Both the position numbers and the translations under genes were made by a program. Below the pieces are notes generated by a model. It did not search any database and had not been told where the DNA came from. It saw nothing but the letters and a program-made list of their open reading frames with translations. 64,000 nucleotides of DNA, from the NCBI GenBank assembly GCA_030765525.1, contig JAVCCK010000027.1:124001-188000 (forward strand), written 5' to 3'. Source of the DNA: Candidatus Lernaella stagnicola. Its GTDB lineage: Bacteria; Lernaellota; Lernaellaia; Lernaellales; Lernaellaceae. Position 1 is the stretch's first letter. Each line of letters opens with the position of its first letter. Shown one piece after another: positions 8,576-17,185 of the stretch.

Positions 8576-9845
8576 TACTTCGCGCCGGTTCGCCAGTCGC
8601 GACACAGGCTGGGCATCTACCGGCCCGAAGCTCCGCAACCCACTGCTCGCGATTTTGCTGCTCTCCCTTGTGTTCTCCACGGCGTGCCAAGCCAGACAGC
8701 AACCGACTCCGGAAGCGACGATGTTCAATCAACGCATCGCGGGGTTCTCCTACAACGACGGGGAGAATACGGTTCGCCAGTTGGTAGCGCGTTGGGCCGC
8801 GTTGGCCGGTCGCGCCACGCCGCAACTCGATTCGGGATTGACCGTCGTTTGTCGCCGTCTGGCCGAGCGCATGAAAGCCGGGGGCGCTAATTCCATCTCG
8901 CAAATCGACAATCAGATCGTGCAGGACGAGATGATCCGCGCCGGGGTTTCTGACGCGGCGATTCGTACGCAGATGGCGTCGGTGCCGACGCTTGACGCGC
9001 TGGACCAAGTGTTGAAAGACGCCATTCAGCGCGAATTGGGTGAAGGGCGTTACACACATTTCGGCGTCGGCGTCGCCAAGCAGTTTTTTCCGCGCGGCTA
9101 CTACGTCATGCTGTTGTTCACGCGGCGGCCGATCACGCTGGATCCATTCCCGCGACAAGTGGCCGACGGCGAACGCGTGGAACTTGCCGGCACCCTGCTG
9201 GACGGGCTCAAAACCCCGCGGGCGTATCTGTCCAAGCCTTCGGGAAACGTGCACGACGTGCTGCTCAACATCAACAAAGACGGTTCCTTCTGCACACACG
9301 TTTTCTTCAACGAAGGTTCCGGCGAATACCGCGTGGAGATTTCGGGGGAAAGTTCGCTGGGACCGGAAATCGTCGCGCTGATGCCCGTGCAAGTCGGCGA
9401 GTATGAAAAACCGAAAACGCCCGACGTGCTGCCCTTGGCCAAAACTGCCGAGCAAGCCCGCAACATGGTGTTCCAATACGTCAACAAAGCGCGACGCGAC
9501 GCCGGTTTGCCGTCGCTTAAACGTAACGTCGGGTTGGAGCGCATCGCCCAATCCCACGCCGTCGAAATGAGCAAGCTGCGTTACGCCGCTCACCGCAGCC
9601 CGACCACCGGCATGATCTCCGACCGGGCCAATAAAGCCGGTATCAAATGGCAACGCATCGGCGAGAACGTGGCACTGAATCAATCCGCGCTCGCCGCTCA
9701 CATCAGCCTGATGGAATCACCGGCCCACCGCGCCAACGTCTTGAATCCCCACTTCACGCACTTGGGCATCGGCGTCGTCTTCGCCGACGACGGCCACGGC
9801 CATCGTCTCGTGTACCTTGTCGAAAACTACATGACCGAGCGGTAA
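8568..9845 (+). CDS. CAP/SCP-domain exported lipoprotein-like protein
   Basis: The 425-residue product starts within the last three codons of the TPR gene. After a basic n-region a hydrophobic segment (LLAILLLSLVFSTAC) ends in a lipobox-like Cys. A long N-terminal part of unknown function (about residues 50-290) has its own hydrophobic YYVMLLFTRR segment. The C-terminal 130 residues are a bacterial CAP/SCP domain: VNKARRDAGLPSLKRN, AQSHAVEMSK, GENVALNQ and ESPAHRANVLNPHFTHLGIG, the usual cavity His and Glu positions. CAP domains of this YkwD type occur on secreted proteins with poorly defined roles, some acting on lipids or the cell wall. Confidence 0.8.
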   Translation: MGDTSRRFASRDTGWASTGPKLRNPLLAILLLSLVFSTACQARQQPTPEATMFNQRIAGFSYNDGENTVRQLVARWAALAGRATPQLDSGLTVVCRRLAERMKAGGANSISQIDNQIVQDEMIRAGVSDAAIRTQMASVPTLDALDQVLKDAIQRELGEGRYTHFGVGVAKQFFPRGYYVMLLFTRRPITLDPFPRQVADGERVELAGTLLDGLKTPRAYLSKPSGNVHDVLLNINKDGSFCTHVFFNEGSGEYRVEISGESSLGPEIVALMPVQVGEYEKPKTPDVLPLAKTAEQARNMVFQYVNKARRDAGLPSLKRNVGLERIAQSHAVEMSKLRYAAHRSPTTGMISDRANKAGIKWQRIGENVALNQSALAAHISLMESPAHRANVLNPHFTHLGIGVVFADDGHGHRLVYLVENYMTER

Positions 9846-9942
9846 CCCGCCGTAACCCCTCCGACTTGCAACTCCATCGCATCTTGACGAAAATGGACCT
9901 GCCGATTCCATCCACTATTTAATACCAAGCGGAGGATTTGCC

Positions 9943-11370
9943 ATGCTGGCGCGCTTCTTTGAATTCGAGAAGCACGGGACGGATTTGTCTACCGAGATTC
10001 GTGCCGGGGTTACGACTTTCTTGACGATGTCCTACATCATCGTCGTCAACCCGGCGATATTGGCCGCCGCGCAAATCCCCAAGGGACCCGCCACCATCGC
10101 CACGATCATCGCCGCGGTCGTGGGGACGCTCATCATGGGCCTCTACGCCAAACGCCCCATCGCCGTCGCCCCTTATATGGGTGAGAACGCCTTTATTGCC
10201 TTTACGGTTTGCAGCCCGGCGTTGATTGGCGCTTCGTGGCAAACGGCTCTCGGCGCGATCTTCATCGGCGGCGTCGTGTTCGTCATTATCACGGCGCTCC
10301 GCCTGCGCGGCTGGTTGGCGCAAGCCGTACCGTCGAATTTGAAATACAGCTTCGTGGTGGGCATCGGCCTCTTTTTGACCTTTATCGGCTTAGTGAATAC
10401 CGGCGTCGTCGCGCTGCCGGGCGTGCTGGACGTGCTCAACATCGACGGCATGCCGGCCGAAACGAAGGTCGGCATTTTGCAGAACTCATTTTTCGGAAAC
10501 ATCCCGCCGCCGCCGGTGCGCCTGGGCGATCTGACTTCGCCGCACGTTCTGCTGTCCCTGGTCACTTTGGTGTCCATGGTGACCTTGATGATCCGCAAGG
10601 TGCGCGGCGCGATTCTCTACAGCATCCTGGGAGTGACGCTGCTTTCGATCATTTTGAAAGTATCCGGCGTGGACATCCTCGGCGTGAATCTGCCCGATCG
10701 CGTCTTTGCGCGGTGGGCCGACATCAAGGGCGTCAGTGAAATCGCCTTTCAACTCGACATCCTCGGGGCGCTCAAGATCAGCTTTATCCCGGTGCTGCTG
10801 ACGGTTTTCCTCATGGATTTCGTCGACACGATGGGCACGCTCATCGGCGTATCGGATCGAGCCGGTTTCCTCGACGAAGACGGCAACCTGCCGGAGATCG
10901 AAAAACCTATGATGGCCGACGCCGTGGCCACCGTCGTCGGCTCGCTCGTCGGTACGACGACAACCGGCGCGTACATCGAGTCGGCGGCCGGTATTGAGGA
11001 AGGCGGCCGCACAGGCTTTACCTCGGTCGTCACAGCGCTGCTGTTTGCCGCGGCGCTTTTGTTCACGCCGGTTTTCACCATCGTGCCCGCGTGCGCCTAC
11101 GGTCCGGCGCTGATCGTCGTGGGTATCCTGATGCTGGGTGCGGTCAAGAAAATCGACTTCGATGACATGACCGAGCTGTTCCCGGCCTTCATGACGATCG
11201 TGCTGATGATCTTCACTTACAACCTGGGCATCGGCATCACGGCCGGGTTCATTTTCTTCCCGCTCACGAAGGTCTTGGCCGGGCGCGTTGAGGAAATCAA
11301 CTTCGGCACGTGGATACTCTTCGGCATCAGCGCCGTGTTCTACATGCTGTACGGAATTACGTTCCACTAA
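9943..11370 (+). CDS. NCS2/AzgA-family purine (adenine/guanine/hypoxanthine) permease
   Basis: The 475-residue, multi-spanning membrane protein begins with the AzgA-type N terminus (FEFEKHGTDLSTEIRAGVTTF, MSYIIVVNPAILAAA). It has the substrate-site segments GENAFIAF and FVDTMGTLIGVSDRAG, then TTTTGAYIESAAGIEEGGRTG. These are the strongly conserved blocks of the AzgA branch of proton/purine symporters. GGAGG lies before the ATG. No purine riboswitch core was found in the 97-bp leader. Its stop overlaps the stop of the opposing gene by 3 bases. Confidence 0.92.
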   Translation: MLARFFEFEKHGTDLSTEIRAGVTTFLTMSYIIVVNPAILAAAQIPKGPATIATIIAAVVGTLIMGLYAKRPIAVAPYMGENAFIAFTVCSPALIGASWQTALGAIFIGGVVFVIITALRLRGWLAQAVPSNLKYSFVVGIGLFLTFIGLVNTGVVALPGVLDVLNIDGMPAETKVGILQNSFFGNIPPPPVRLGDLTSPHVLLSLVTLVSMVTLMIRKVRGAILYSILGVTLLSIILKVSGVDILGVNLPDRVFARWADIKGVSEIAFQLDILGALKISFIPVLLTVFLMDFVDTMGTLIGVSDRAGFLDEDGNLPEIEKPMMADAVATVVGSLVGTTTTGAYIESAAGIEEGGRTGFTSVVTALLFAAALLFTPVFTIVPACAYGPALIVVGILMLGAVKKIDFDDMTELFPAFMTIVLMIFTYNLGIGITAGFIFFPLTKVLAGRVEEINFGTWILFGISAVFYMLYGITFH

Positions 11371-12113
11371 GGGGTGTCGGTCTGATCCTTCGTGTGGATG
11401 CCGCCGCCGAAGTGAATGCCCAGCAGCATGTAGCCGCCGGTTAGGGACATGTCGGGTCCGTCGCCTTTGACATCCTCGTCGTTGCCGCTGCCCGAGGCGA
11501 CGATGTTCCAGTCGTCTTCCCCGAGCGGGGCCAGCATGCCGACCGTGAGCGCGCAGGCCATGCCGAACAAGCCGTTGCCGTCGCGGTAGAACGTAGGCGT
11601 CCACTCCATCGTCACGCCCAGGCGCCCCAGCACCGCCGTCTTATCGTAGGTCAGCTTGTTGCCGCCCTCGGGCATGTCGATCTCGCCGAAATCGCCGGGC
11701 ACTCCGTCGAGGATCAAACGCACCGCCGTACCGCCCAGGCCGATTTGCGGTCGCAGACGCCATTGCGGCCGGGCGATCGCGTCGTAGCCGAACACGAAAT
11801 TGCCGTGGTAGCCGAGCAAATGCGCGTCAGCCAACATGCCCTGCTGGTAGAGCGAGAACATGTGCCCCTCGAAGCCGAGGTGAAAGCGGCTGCCCAGAAT
11901 GCCGTAGACTTGGCCGCCTACCAGCGGCACCACGCCGGGGAAATCCATGACGCGCAGGTCGTCGAAGTAGTCGTTGAAATCACGCAGGTCGTAGAAGGCC
12001 GAACCCACGTCAAAACCGCCGTAAATGCCCCATTCCAGCACTTCGTCGTCCGCGGCGGCGGTGGTCGCGCCCACCAGCAGCACGACGATAGCAATCAACA
12101 CGATCTTTCGCAT
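11367..12113 (-). CDS. Exported outer-membrane beta-barrel-like protein
   Basis: The 248-residue product has a cleavable type I signal peptide (MRKIVLIAIVVLLVGATTAA, then AA before DDEV). The mature part shows alternating aromatic/Gly beta strands (WGIYGGFDVGSAFYDL, LHLGFEGHMFSLYQQG-like segments, GGYMLLGIHFGGGIH at the end), as in small barrel or OprF/OmpW-like proteins, but no named family is certain. GGAGG lies eight bases before the ATG at 12113, which rules out the longer reading frame. It follows a lipoprotein gene on the same strand. Confidence 0.65.
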   Translation of the reverse strand: MRKIVLIAIVVLLVGATTAAADDEVLEWGIYGGFDVGSAFYDLRDFNDYFDDLRVMDFPGVVPLVGGQVYGILGSRFHLGFEGHMFSLYQQGMLADAHLLGYHGNFVFGYDAIARPQWRLRPQIGLGGTAVRLILDGVPGDFGEIDMPEGGNKLTYDKTAVLGRLGVTMEWTPTFYRDGNGLFGMACALTVGMLAPLGEDDWNIVASGSGNDEDVKGDGPDMSLTGGYMLLGIHFGGGIHTKDQTDTP

Positions 12114-12178
12114 GTTTTTCCTCCGAGATAACGCCCGCAGCATATCACATCGGCTTTTGCTTGTCGGATTGGCGGCGG

Positions 12179-12817
12179 TCAAGAACCCCTTTTGTCCGCC
12201 TTGTCGAGCAAGTCTTTATACGCCGGGCTGAAAAGAAGCGTGCGCACGACGTCGGCGTCGAAGTCGTAGCGGCCCGGCACCGGCTTTTCCATGCGACCGG
12301 CATGGAAGGCGCTCGCGTGGCTCGGGTTGGCCAGTTCCACGTCCTGCCAGGGTTCGGCGGAGAGGCCTCCGTTTTCATCGACGGTGAAAAAGCGGTAGCG
12401 AAGCGTCACGTGCGGCCACCGCGCGGCGCGATTCTTTTCGGGCTGAGCGAACTCGTAATCCACCGCGCTCGCCGACACGAACACGGCGTATTGAAAGCCG
12501 GTGAAATCGTCATCGGCCTGCCGCACTTCCACGCGCGCGAACGATTTCTTAAACCAGCGCGCGAGTTCCTTGACCACGTCGGCGGTCGTAAGCCGGGTCG
12601 AACCGGCCGGATTCCATTCCGGTCCCGCGGCATCCAAAAACTGGATGCGCCACTCGCGCAGTTCACTCGCGCCGTCATCCGCGACAACCGCCACGGCCGC
12701 CGCGCGCTGCGTTTTCGCGTAATCCGGCAACTTCATTCGCGTCGTGAGCTTTTGCTGGAAGCCGCAGCCCGCCAGCAGAATGACCAAACACGCCAACCCG
12801 ATTGTCCGCTTTCGCAT
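12179..12817 (-). CDS. Hypothetical lipoprotein
   Basis: The 212-residue product has a clear lipoprotein signal MRKRTIGLACLVILLAGC. The mature part includes TTADVVKELARWFKKSFARVEV and YAVFVSASAVDYEFAQPEK, an alpha/beta pattern similar to small outer-membrane lipoproteins, but no family is recognised. It lies 65 bp upstream of the beta-barrel-like gene, and the pair probably forms an envelope operon. Divergent to the radical-SAM operon. Confidence 0.7.
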   Translation of the reverse strand: MRKRTIGLACLVILLAGCGFQQKLTTRMKLPDYAKTQRAAAVAVVADDGASELREWRIQFLDAAGPEWNPAGSTRLTTADVVKELARWFKKSFARVEVRQADDDFTGFQYAVFVSASAVDYEFAQPEKNRAARWPHVTLRYRFFTVDENGGLSAEPWQDVELANPSHASAFHAGRMEKPVPGRYDFDADVVRTLLFSPAYKDLLDKADKRGS

Positions 12818-12855
12818 GGGTGTCTCCGTTCGTTATTCTGTGATTGAACAACAAT

Positions 12856-12885
12856 TTGAACTTCGTACGCAAATCGCGCTTAATT
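12856..12885 (+). promoter_or_regulatory. Putative promoter of the radical-SAM operon
   Basis: TTGAAC (12856-12861) and TTAATT (12880-12885) are separated by 18 bp in an AT-richer island between two divergent genes. The start codon follows 22 bp later with AAAAGGAG before it. Matches to consensus are partial. Confidence 0.35.
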
Positions 12886-12906
12886 GGGGATCGAAAAGGA
12901 GCCGCC

Positions 12907-14418
12907 ATGCATCTGGCGCTGGCGTATCTCGGACGCGAAAGCGTCCCCCTCGAATATCTCTCGGCGGCGGCCAAACGAGCCGGCCATCGCGTGAGCTTTG
13001 CCTACGACCCCGGCGCGTTCTCCGACAACGACAACGTGTACCACAACGCGTGGCTCGAACGCCGCTTCGCCCGCATCGACCTGCTCGAACAAAAGCTGCG
13101 ACGCGATCCGCCCGACGCCATCTTGTTCTTCGTCTACTCCAACACCTTCCAGTGGGGTCTCGAACTGGCGCGACGCGTGCGACGCGACCGCCCGGTGCCG
13201 ACGATTTTCGCCGGCCTGCACGCCACCATGGCGCCGGCGGCGGTGCTGCGCGAACCCGAGGTGGATTACGTCATCGTCGGCGAGGGGGAAGAAACTCTGC
13301 CGGAGTTGCTCGACTGCCTCGCCGCGTCGCAGTCGCCCGCCGAAGTGCGCGGCATTCAATACCGGGAGGACGGCGAAGCGCGCGCCACGCCGATGCGTCC
13401 ACCGCTCGACCTGGAAACCCTGCCGCTGCCGGATAAGGAATTGTTCGCCGACGAATTCAACATGGCCGACGACTACGTCATCCTCTGCGGGCGGGGTTGT
13501 CCGTGTTCCTGCACGTATTGCCGCGAGGGCACGATTCGCCGCCTGTACGGTAAGGGATACTTTCGCCGGCGGCGCATCGATTCGATCATCCATGAGCTGG
13601 AGACCATGCGCGCGCGCCACGGCTTCGGGCGCGTGATGATCGACGACCCCATTCTCTTCACGCCCAAAGCGTGGACCCTCGAATTGCTCGACGCTTATCG
13701 GAGCCGCGTCAACCTGCCGTTTCGCTGCTACGGGCAGGTCGGACACTTCGACGAAGAGATCGGCCGCGCCCTGCTCGACGCCGGTTGTTACGGGCTCGAA
13801 TTCGGTTTGCAGACGGCGAACGAAGAAATTCGCCTCAACATCCTGGGCCGCGACGACAGCGATGAACAGATGCGCCGCGCGCTGGAAATCTGCGACCGCA
13901 TCGGCCTGCGTTACGACCTGGACCACATGTTCGGTCTGCCCGGCGAAACCGAACAGGATTTCATCGACGCCGCCCGCCTGTACGCCGATGCCCGCCGCCT
14001 CAACCGCGTCAAGGTGCACATGCTCGCCTACTTTCCCGGCGCGCCGATCGTCCAGACCGCCGAACGAATGGGCGTCATCGGCCCCGAAGTGAGCGCAGCC
14101 ATCGAACGCGGCGAGGTAGGCGATATCTGCCGCGAGCCCGGCGCAAACGACGAGCAAACCCGGCGCTTCATGCGCGAGTGGAAAACCTTCTACAAAGTCA
14201 TGCCGCTGCTGGGGCGACGCCTCGGCCGCGCGTTTATCGATCGCGGTTGGCACCGCTGGTTCGGTCGCCTGCCCTTCCCGGTGGAGATTCTCCTGCAACT
14301 TCTCGTGGCGCTGCGCGGTCGCGACCAACGCTTCGTCGTGTACATCAAATACCTTTGGTTCCGCCTGCGCCGTCACCGGCAGGTGCGCCGCGAAGCACGC
14401 GCGATGGGCTGGTCATGA
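12907..14418 (+). CDS. Cobalamin-binding-domain radical SAM protein (B12-rSAM), first of four
   Basis: The 503-residue protein has the two-domain plan of BchE/HpnP-like enzymes. Residues 1-140 form a cobalamin-binding Rossmann region with FAGLHATMAP and VDYVIVGEGEETLPELL. A radical-SAM core follows, with CPCSCTYC giving the cluster cysteines C198, C202 and C205, then PFRCYGQVGHFDEEIGRALLDAGCYGLEFGLQ and an MFGLPGETEQDF motif. Such enzymes cleave SAM at a 4Fe-4S cluster and often methylate or rearrange unreactive carbons. The His of a classical DxHxxG site is not evident, as in many relatives. AAAAGGAG precedes the ATG. The stop overlaps the next start (ATGA). Confidence 0.88.
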   Translation: MHLALAYLGRESVPLEYLSAAAKRAGHRVSFAYDPGAFSDNDNVYHNAWLERRFARIDLLEQKLRRDPPDAILFFVYSNTFQWGLELARRVRRDRPVPTIFAGLHATMAPAAVLREPEVDYVIVGEGEETLPELLDCLAASQSPAEVRGIQYREDGEARATPMRPPLDLETLPLPDKELFADEFNMADDYVILCGRGCPCSCTYCREGTIRRLYGKGYFRRRRIDSIIHELETMRARHGFGRVMIDDPILFTPKAWTLELLDAYRSRVNLPFRCYGQVGHFDEEIGRALLDAGCYGLEFGLQTANEEIRLNILGRDDSDEQMRRALEICDRIGLRYDLDHMFGLPGETEQDFIDAARLYADARRLNRVKVHMLAYFPGAPIVQTAERMGVIGPEVSAAIERGEVGDICREPGANDEQTRRFMREWKTFYKVMPLLGRRLGRAFIDRGWHRWFGRLPFPVEILLQLLVALRGRDQRFVVYIKYLWFRLRRHRQVRREARAMGWS

Positions 14419-15683
14419 GCGAGCGCTTTCCTATCCCGACCCGGGCCGCGTGCCCGACCTGTCACCGCGACGGACCGGCGTGGATCGTCGAGAAGAACGG
14501 CGACGCCTACCTGCGCGTCACCTGCCCCGAACACGGCGAGGATGAGGTTTTCTTCTGGCGCGACGCCGAGCTGTACCTGCGACTTTTCCGCGACCGCACG
14601 CCGGGGGTTTTGCCCGACGGCCCGCTCGACCTTCGCGCGGGCGACGCCGCCGGATTCGTGACGACCTACGCGCTGGACGTCACGCTGCGCTGTAACATGC
14701 GTTGCCCGACCTGCGTGTCGGCCGTCGGCAACGAAACCCCGCCGGACCCTTCTTTTGACGAACTCATCGCGCGTTTGCCCGATCATCGCGGCGACCGCTT
14801 CCCGCCCAACCTCGCCTTGGTCGGCGGCGAGTCGACCCTGCGCGAGGACCTGCCGGAGATCATCGCGGCGATTCGTCAGCGCGGTATGGAGCCGCGCCTG
14901 AACACCAACGGCGTGCGCCTGGCCGAAGACGGTTTTCTGGCGCGCCTGCGGCAGGCCGGTCTGCGCTGGGTCATCCTGCAGTTCGACGGCATGGACGCCG
15001 CGCCGTCGGTGGCGTTTCGCAATCAGGATGTCAGCGCGCTGAAATTCGACGTGATCGACAGAGTCGGTGCGCAGGGGATGTTCGTTCACCTCGCGGTGAT
15101 GGTCGACAAAGAGGTTAACGGCGAGCAACTCGGCGACATTCTGCGCTTCGCGGCGCGCACGCCGCACGTACGCCGCGTCTCGTTTTATCCGCGTTCGCAC
15201 ATCGGCCGCGTTGACGACCCCGCCCGCGCCGGCACGCATCTGGCCGACGTTCTTGGCGCCCTCGAACGAACCACGAACGACGAAATCACCCGCCGGGATA
15301 TTCTCGCCGGCGGCCGCCTCGGCAAATGGCTGCACCGCGTGACCGGGCATCCGATGTTTCGCCGACGCGTCTGCATCCTGCCCTTTGTCCTGGTGCGCGA
15401 CGGCGACCGCCTCGTGCCCGCCGCCCGCCTGCTGCGCCCCAGCGGCCCGTTTCGCTACCCGCGGGCGTTCGCCACCTTCATGGCCGCCGCCCGCCGCAGC
15501 CGTCGCGTCGACGAAGGCGCGTGGGGTCCGGACGTGCTGTTTTGCAACATCGAGAAATTCTATGAACTGCACGCGTTGGACCTGGTCGGCGCGCGCATGT
15601 GCCACCACGTCTACCTCACCGGCGCGGGCGCGCGACCCTTTTGCGTGTATAACAACCTGCTGCGCGAAGGGGCCTGTCGATGA
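14415..15683 (+). CDS. Radical SAM protein with N-terminal CPxC...CPEHG domain (MJ0619/Tes-like plan)
   Basis: The 422-residue protein opens with a Cys region (ACPTCHRDGP ... RVTCPEHGEDEVFFWRDAE, residues about 12-52) resembling the N-terminal metal-binding segment of the MJ0619 group, to which archaeal tetraether synthase belongs. The radical-SAM cluster motif is CNMRCPTC (C93, C97, C100), followed by LALVGGESTLREDLPEII and LNTNGVRLAEDGFL. More cysteines near the end (RRRVCILPF, DVLFCNIEKF, ARMCHHVY, ARPFCVYNNLL) could bind auxiliary clusters. It is coupled by ATGA overlaps to genes on both sides. The similarity to Tes is by pattern only; substrate unknown. Confidence 0.82.
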   Translation: MSERFPIPTRAACPTCHRDGPAWIVEKNGDAYLRVTCPEHGEDEVFFWRDAELYLRLFRDRTPGVLPDGPLDLRAGDAAGFVTTYALDVTLRCNMRCPTCVSAVGNETPPDPSFDELIARLPDHRGDRFPPNLALVGGESTLREDLPEIIAAIRQRGMEPRLNTNGVRLAEDGFLARLRQAGLRWVILQFDGMDAAPSVAFRNQDVSALKFDVIDRVGAQGMFVHLAVMVDKEVNGEQLGDILRFAARTPHVRRVSFYPRSHIGRVDDPARAGTHLADVLGALERTTNDEITRRDILAGGRLGKWLHRVTGHPMFRRRVCILPFVLVRDGDRLVPAARLLRPSGPFRYPRAFATFMAAARRSRRVDEGAWGPDVLFCNIEKFYELHALDLVGARMCHHVYLTGAGARPFCVYNNLLREGACR

Positions 15684-17185
15684 TCGCCGTGCGCGGCGCA
15701 CCGCGCGTGTTGTTCGCCAAGCCCGCGCCGGGTTACCGCGCCTGGCCCTTTTCCAACGACTTCACGCGCACCTTGTACCGCGCTCCCTCCTCGGCCTATC
15801 CCGCCCTAACCGCCGCAGTGGGCGGGGACGGCATCGCGTTTTACGACGGCGTTTTCGAACCGGGGGCTACTCCGGAGAGGTTGGCGCGGCTCGCGGCGCA
15901 GTTCCCAATCGTGGCGATGGGCGTCGTTTCGCCGGTCATGGCGCTGACGACCGAAGTGCAGGTTCGCGCGTTGCGAAAATTCGCTCCCGACACGCGCATC
16001 GTATTGGGCGGCCACCACCCGACTTTCTACGCCGAGCAATGGGTGCGGCGGGGCGTGGACGCGGTGGTGCGTCATGAAGGCGAGGACACGTTTCCCGAAT
16101 TGGTCGAACGATTCCTCTCCGGTGCCGACCCGGCCGGTGTGTCGGGCGTCACATGGTCGCGTGACGGCGAGCCGGTGCATGAGGCGGACCGCGTCAACCG
16201 GCGCGACCTTGATTCGCTGCCGCTGCCGGACTGGTCGATCATCGACTTTTCGCTGTATGACCTGGGCCTGCTGCCGCACGGGCGCACCGGCACGGTCGAG
16301 ACGGCGCGGGGTTGCGGCCACCATTGCAGCTTCTGCGCCGCGGCCGCGATGTGGCACCACCATCAACGCTTCAAAGGCGTCGAGCGTGTCACGGCGGAAA
16401 TCGACGCTCTTTACCAGCGCGGCGTGCGGCAGTTGATGATCGCCGACGATAATTTCGGCGTGCATCGCGAACGCGACCTCGCCATTTTCGATCACCTCGC
16501 AAAATACGACGTGGCGTTGTGGGCCTTCGTGCGCGCCGACACGGTCTACCACGACCCCGAGTGGGTGCGGGCCGCGACCGCCGCCGGGCTGCGCATGGCG
16601 CTGGTAGGTTTCGAGAACCTCAGCACGGCTGTCCTCGACGCCTACGACAAAGACCAGAAAGGCGATCTGGGCTACGCCGCGTATCGCGAGGTGTACCGCA
16701 GTCTCAAAACCGCCGGGGCATTTGTGTACGGGCTTTTCGTGCGCGACTACGAGTTCTCGGACGACGACGCCTGGCCGGCGCGGCGCATCGCCAAGGTGTG
16801 CGATATCTCGGCGCAGTCACGCTTCATTCCCATGCGCGGCGTGGCCGGGGCGGAGAAGTTGGTCGAACACGGTTACGAACTCAAAGACATGTTTTACCAC
16901 GACCGTTTCTGGCCGAGCTTCACCCGTGACGGCCGCGTGCAAGACGCCCGCTTTGCCAAGGCGCTGGTCGTCGACCTGCTCAAGCCGCGCAATTTCGTAA
17001 AGATGTTTTTCGGCAGCTACGTGGAGCGCACCTTCTTTCGCCGCCTGTACGGTGGCCTGCTGCGCGACGTGCTGGCCGTCACCCCGCGTCGCTGGCGCGT
17101 AGCCCGCATCGCCGCGCGCCGGAGTTGGTCGCCGCAAAAGCGGCAGGAAGCGATTGTGCGCCTCGTGCTGGGAGCCGATCGATGA
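15680..17185 (+). CDS. Cobalamin-binding-domain radical SAM protein, third of four
   Basis: The 501-residue B12-rSAM protein has GGHHPTFYAEQWVRRGVDAVV and RHEGEDTFPELVERFL in its N-terminal cobalamin-binding half. The cluster motif is CGHHCSFC (C212, C216, C219), then IADDNFGVHRERDLAIFDHL, the usual conserved strand after the cluster. The C-terminal 130 residues (FRRLYGGLLRDVLAVTPRRW) are basic and amphipathic, as in lipid-acting members such as the hopanoid enzymes, which suggests but does not prove membrane contact. ATG overlaps the previous stop; its TGA overlaps the next ATG. Confidence 0.88.
   Translation: MIAVRGAPRVLFAKPAPGYRAWPFSNDFTRTLYRAPSSAYPALTAAVGGDGIAFYDGVFEPGATPERLARLAAQFPIVAMGVVSPVMALTTEVQVRALRKFAPDTRIVLGGHHPTFYAEQWVRRGVDAVVRHEGEDTFPELVERFLSGADPAGVSGVTWSRDGEPVHEADRVNRRDLDSLPLPDWSIIDFSLYDLGLLPHGRTGTVETARGCGHHCSFCAAAAMWHHHQRFKGVERVTAEIDALYQRGVRQLMIADDNFGVHRERDLAIFDHLAKYDVALWAFVRADTVYHDPEWVRAATAAGLRMALVGFENLSTAVLDAYDKDQKGDLGYAAYREVYRSLKTAGAFVYGLFVRDYEFSDDDAWPARRIAKVCDISAQSRFIPMRGVAGAEKLVEHGYELKDMFYHDRFWPSFTRDGRVQDARFAKALVVDLLKPRNFVKMFFGSYVERTFFRRLYGGLLRDVLAVTPRRWRVARIAARRSWSPQKRQEAIVRLVLGADR

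Noticed and set aside
9846-9942. Purine riboswitch upstream of the permease
   Set aside because: No core with the usual conserved junction sequences could be aligned.
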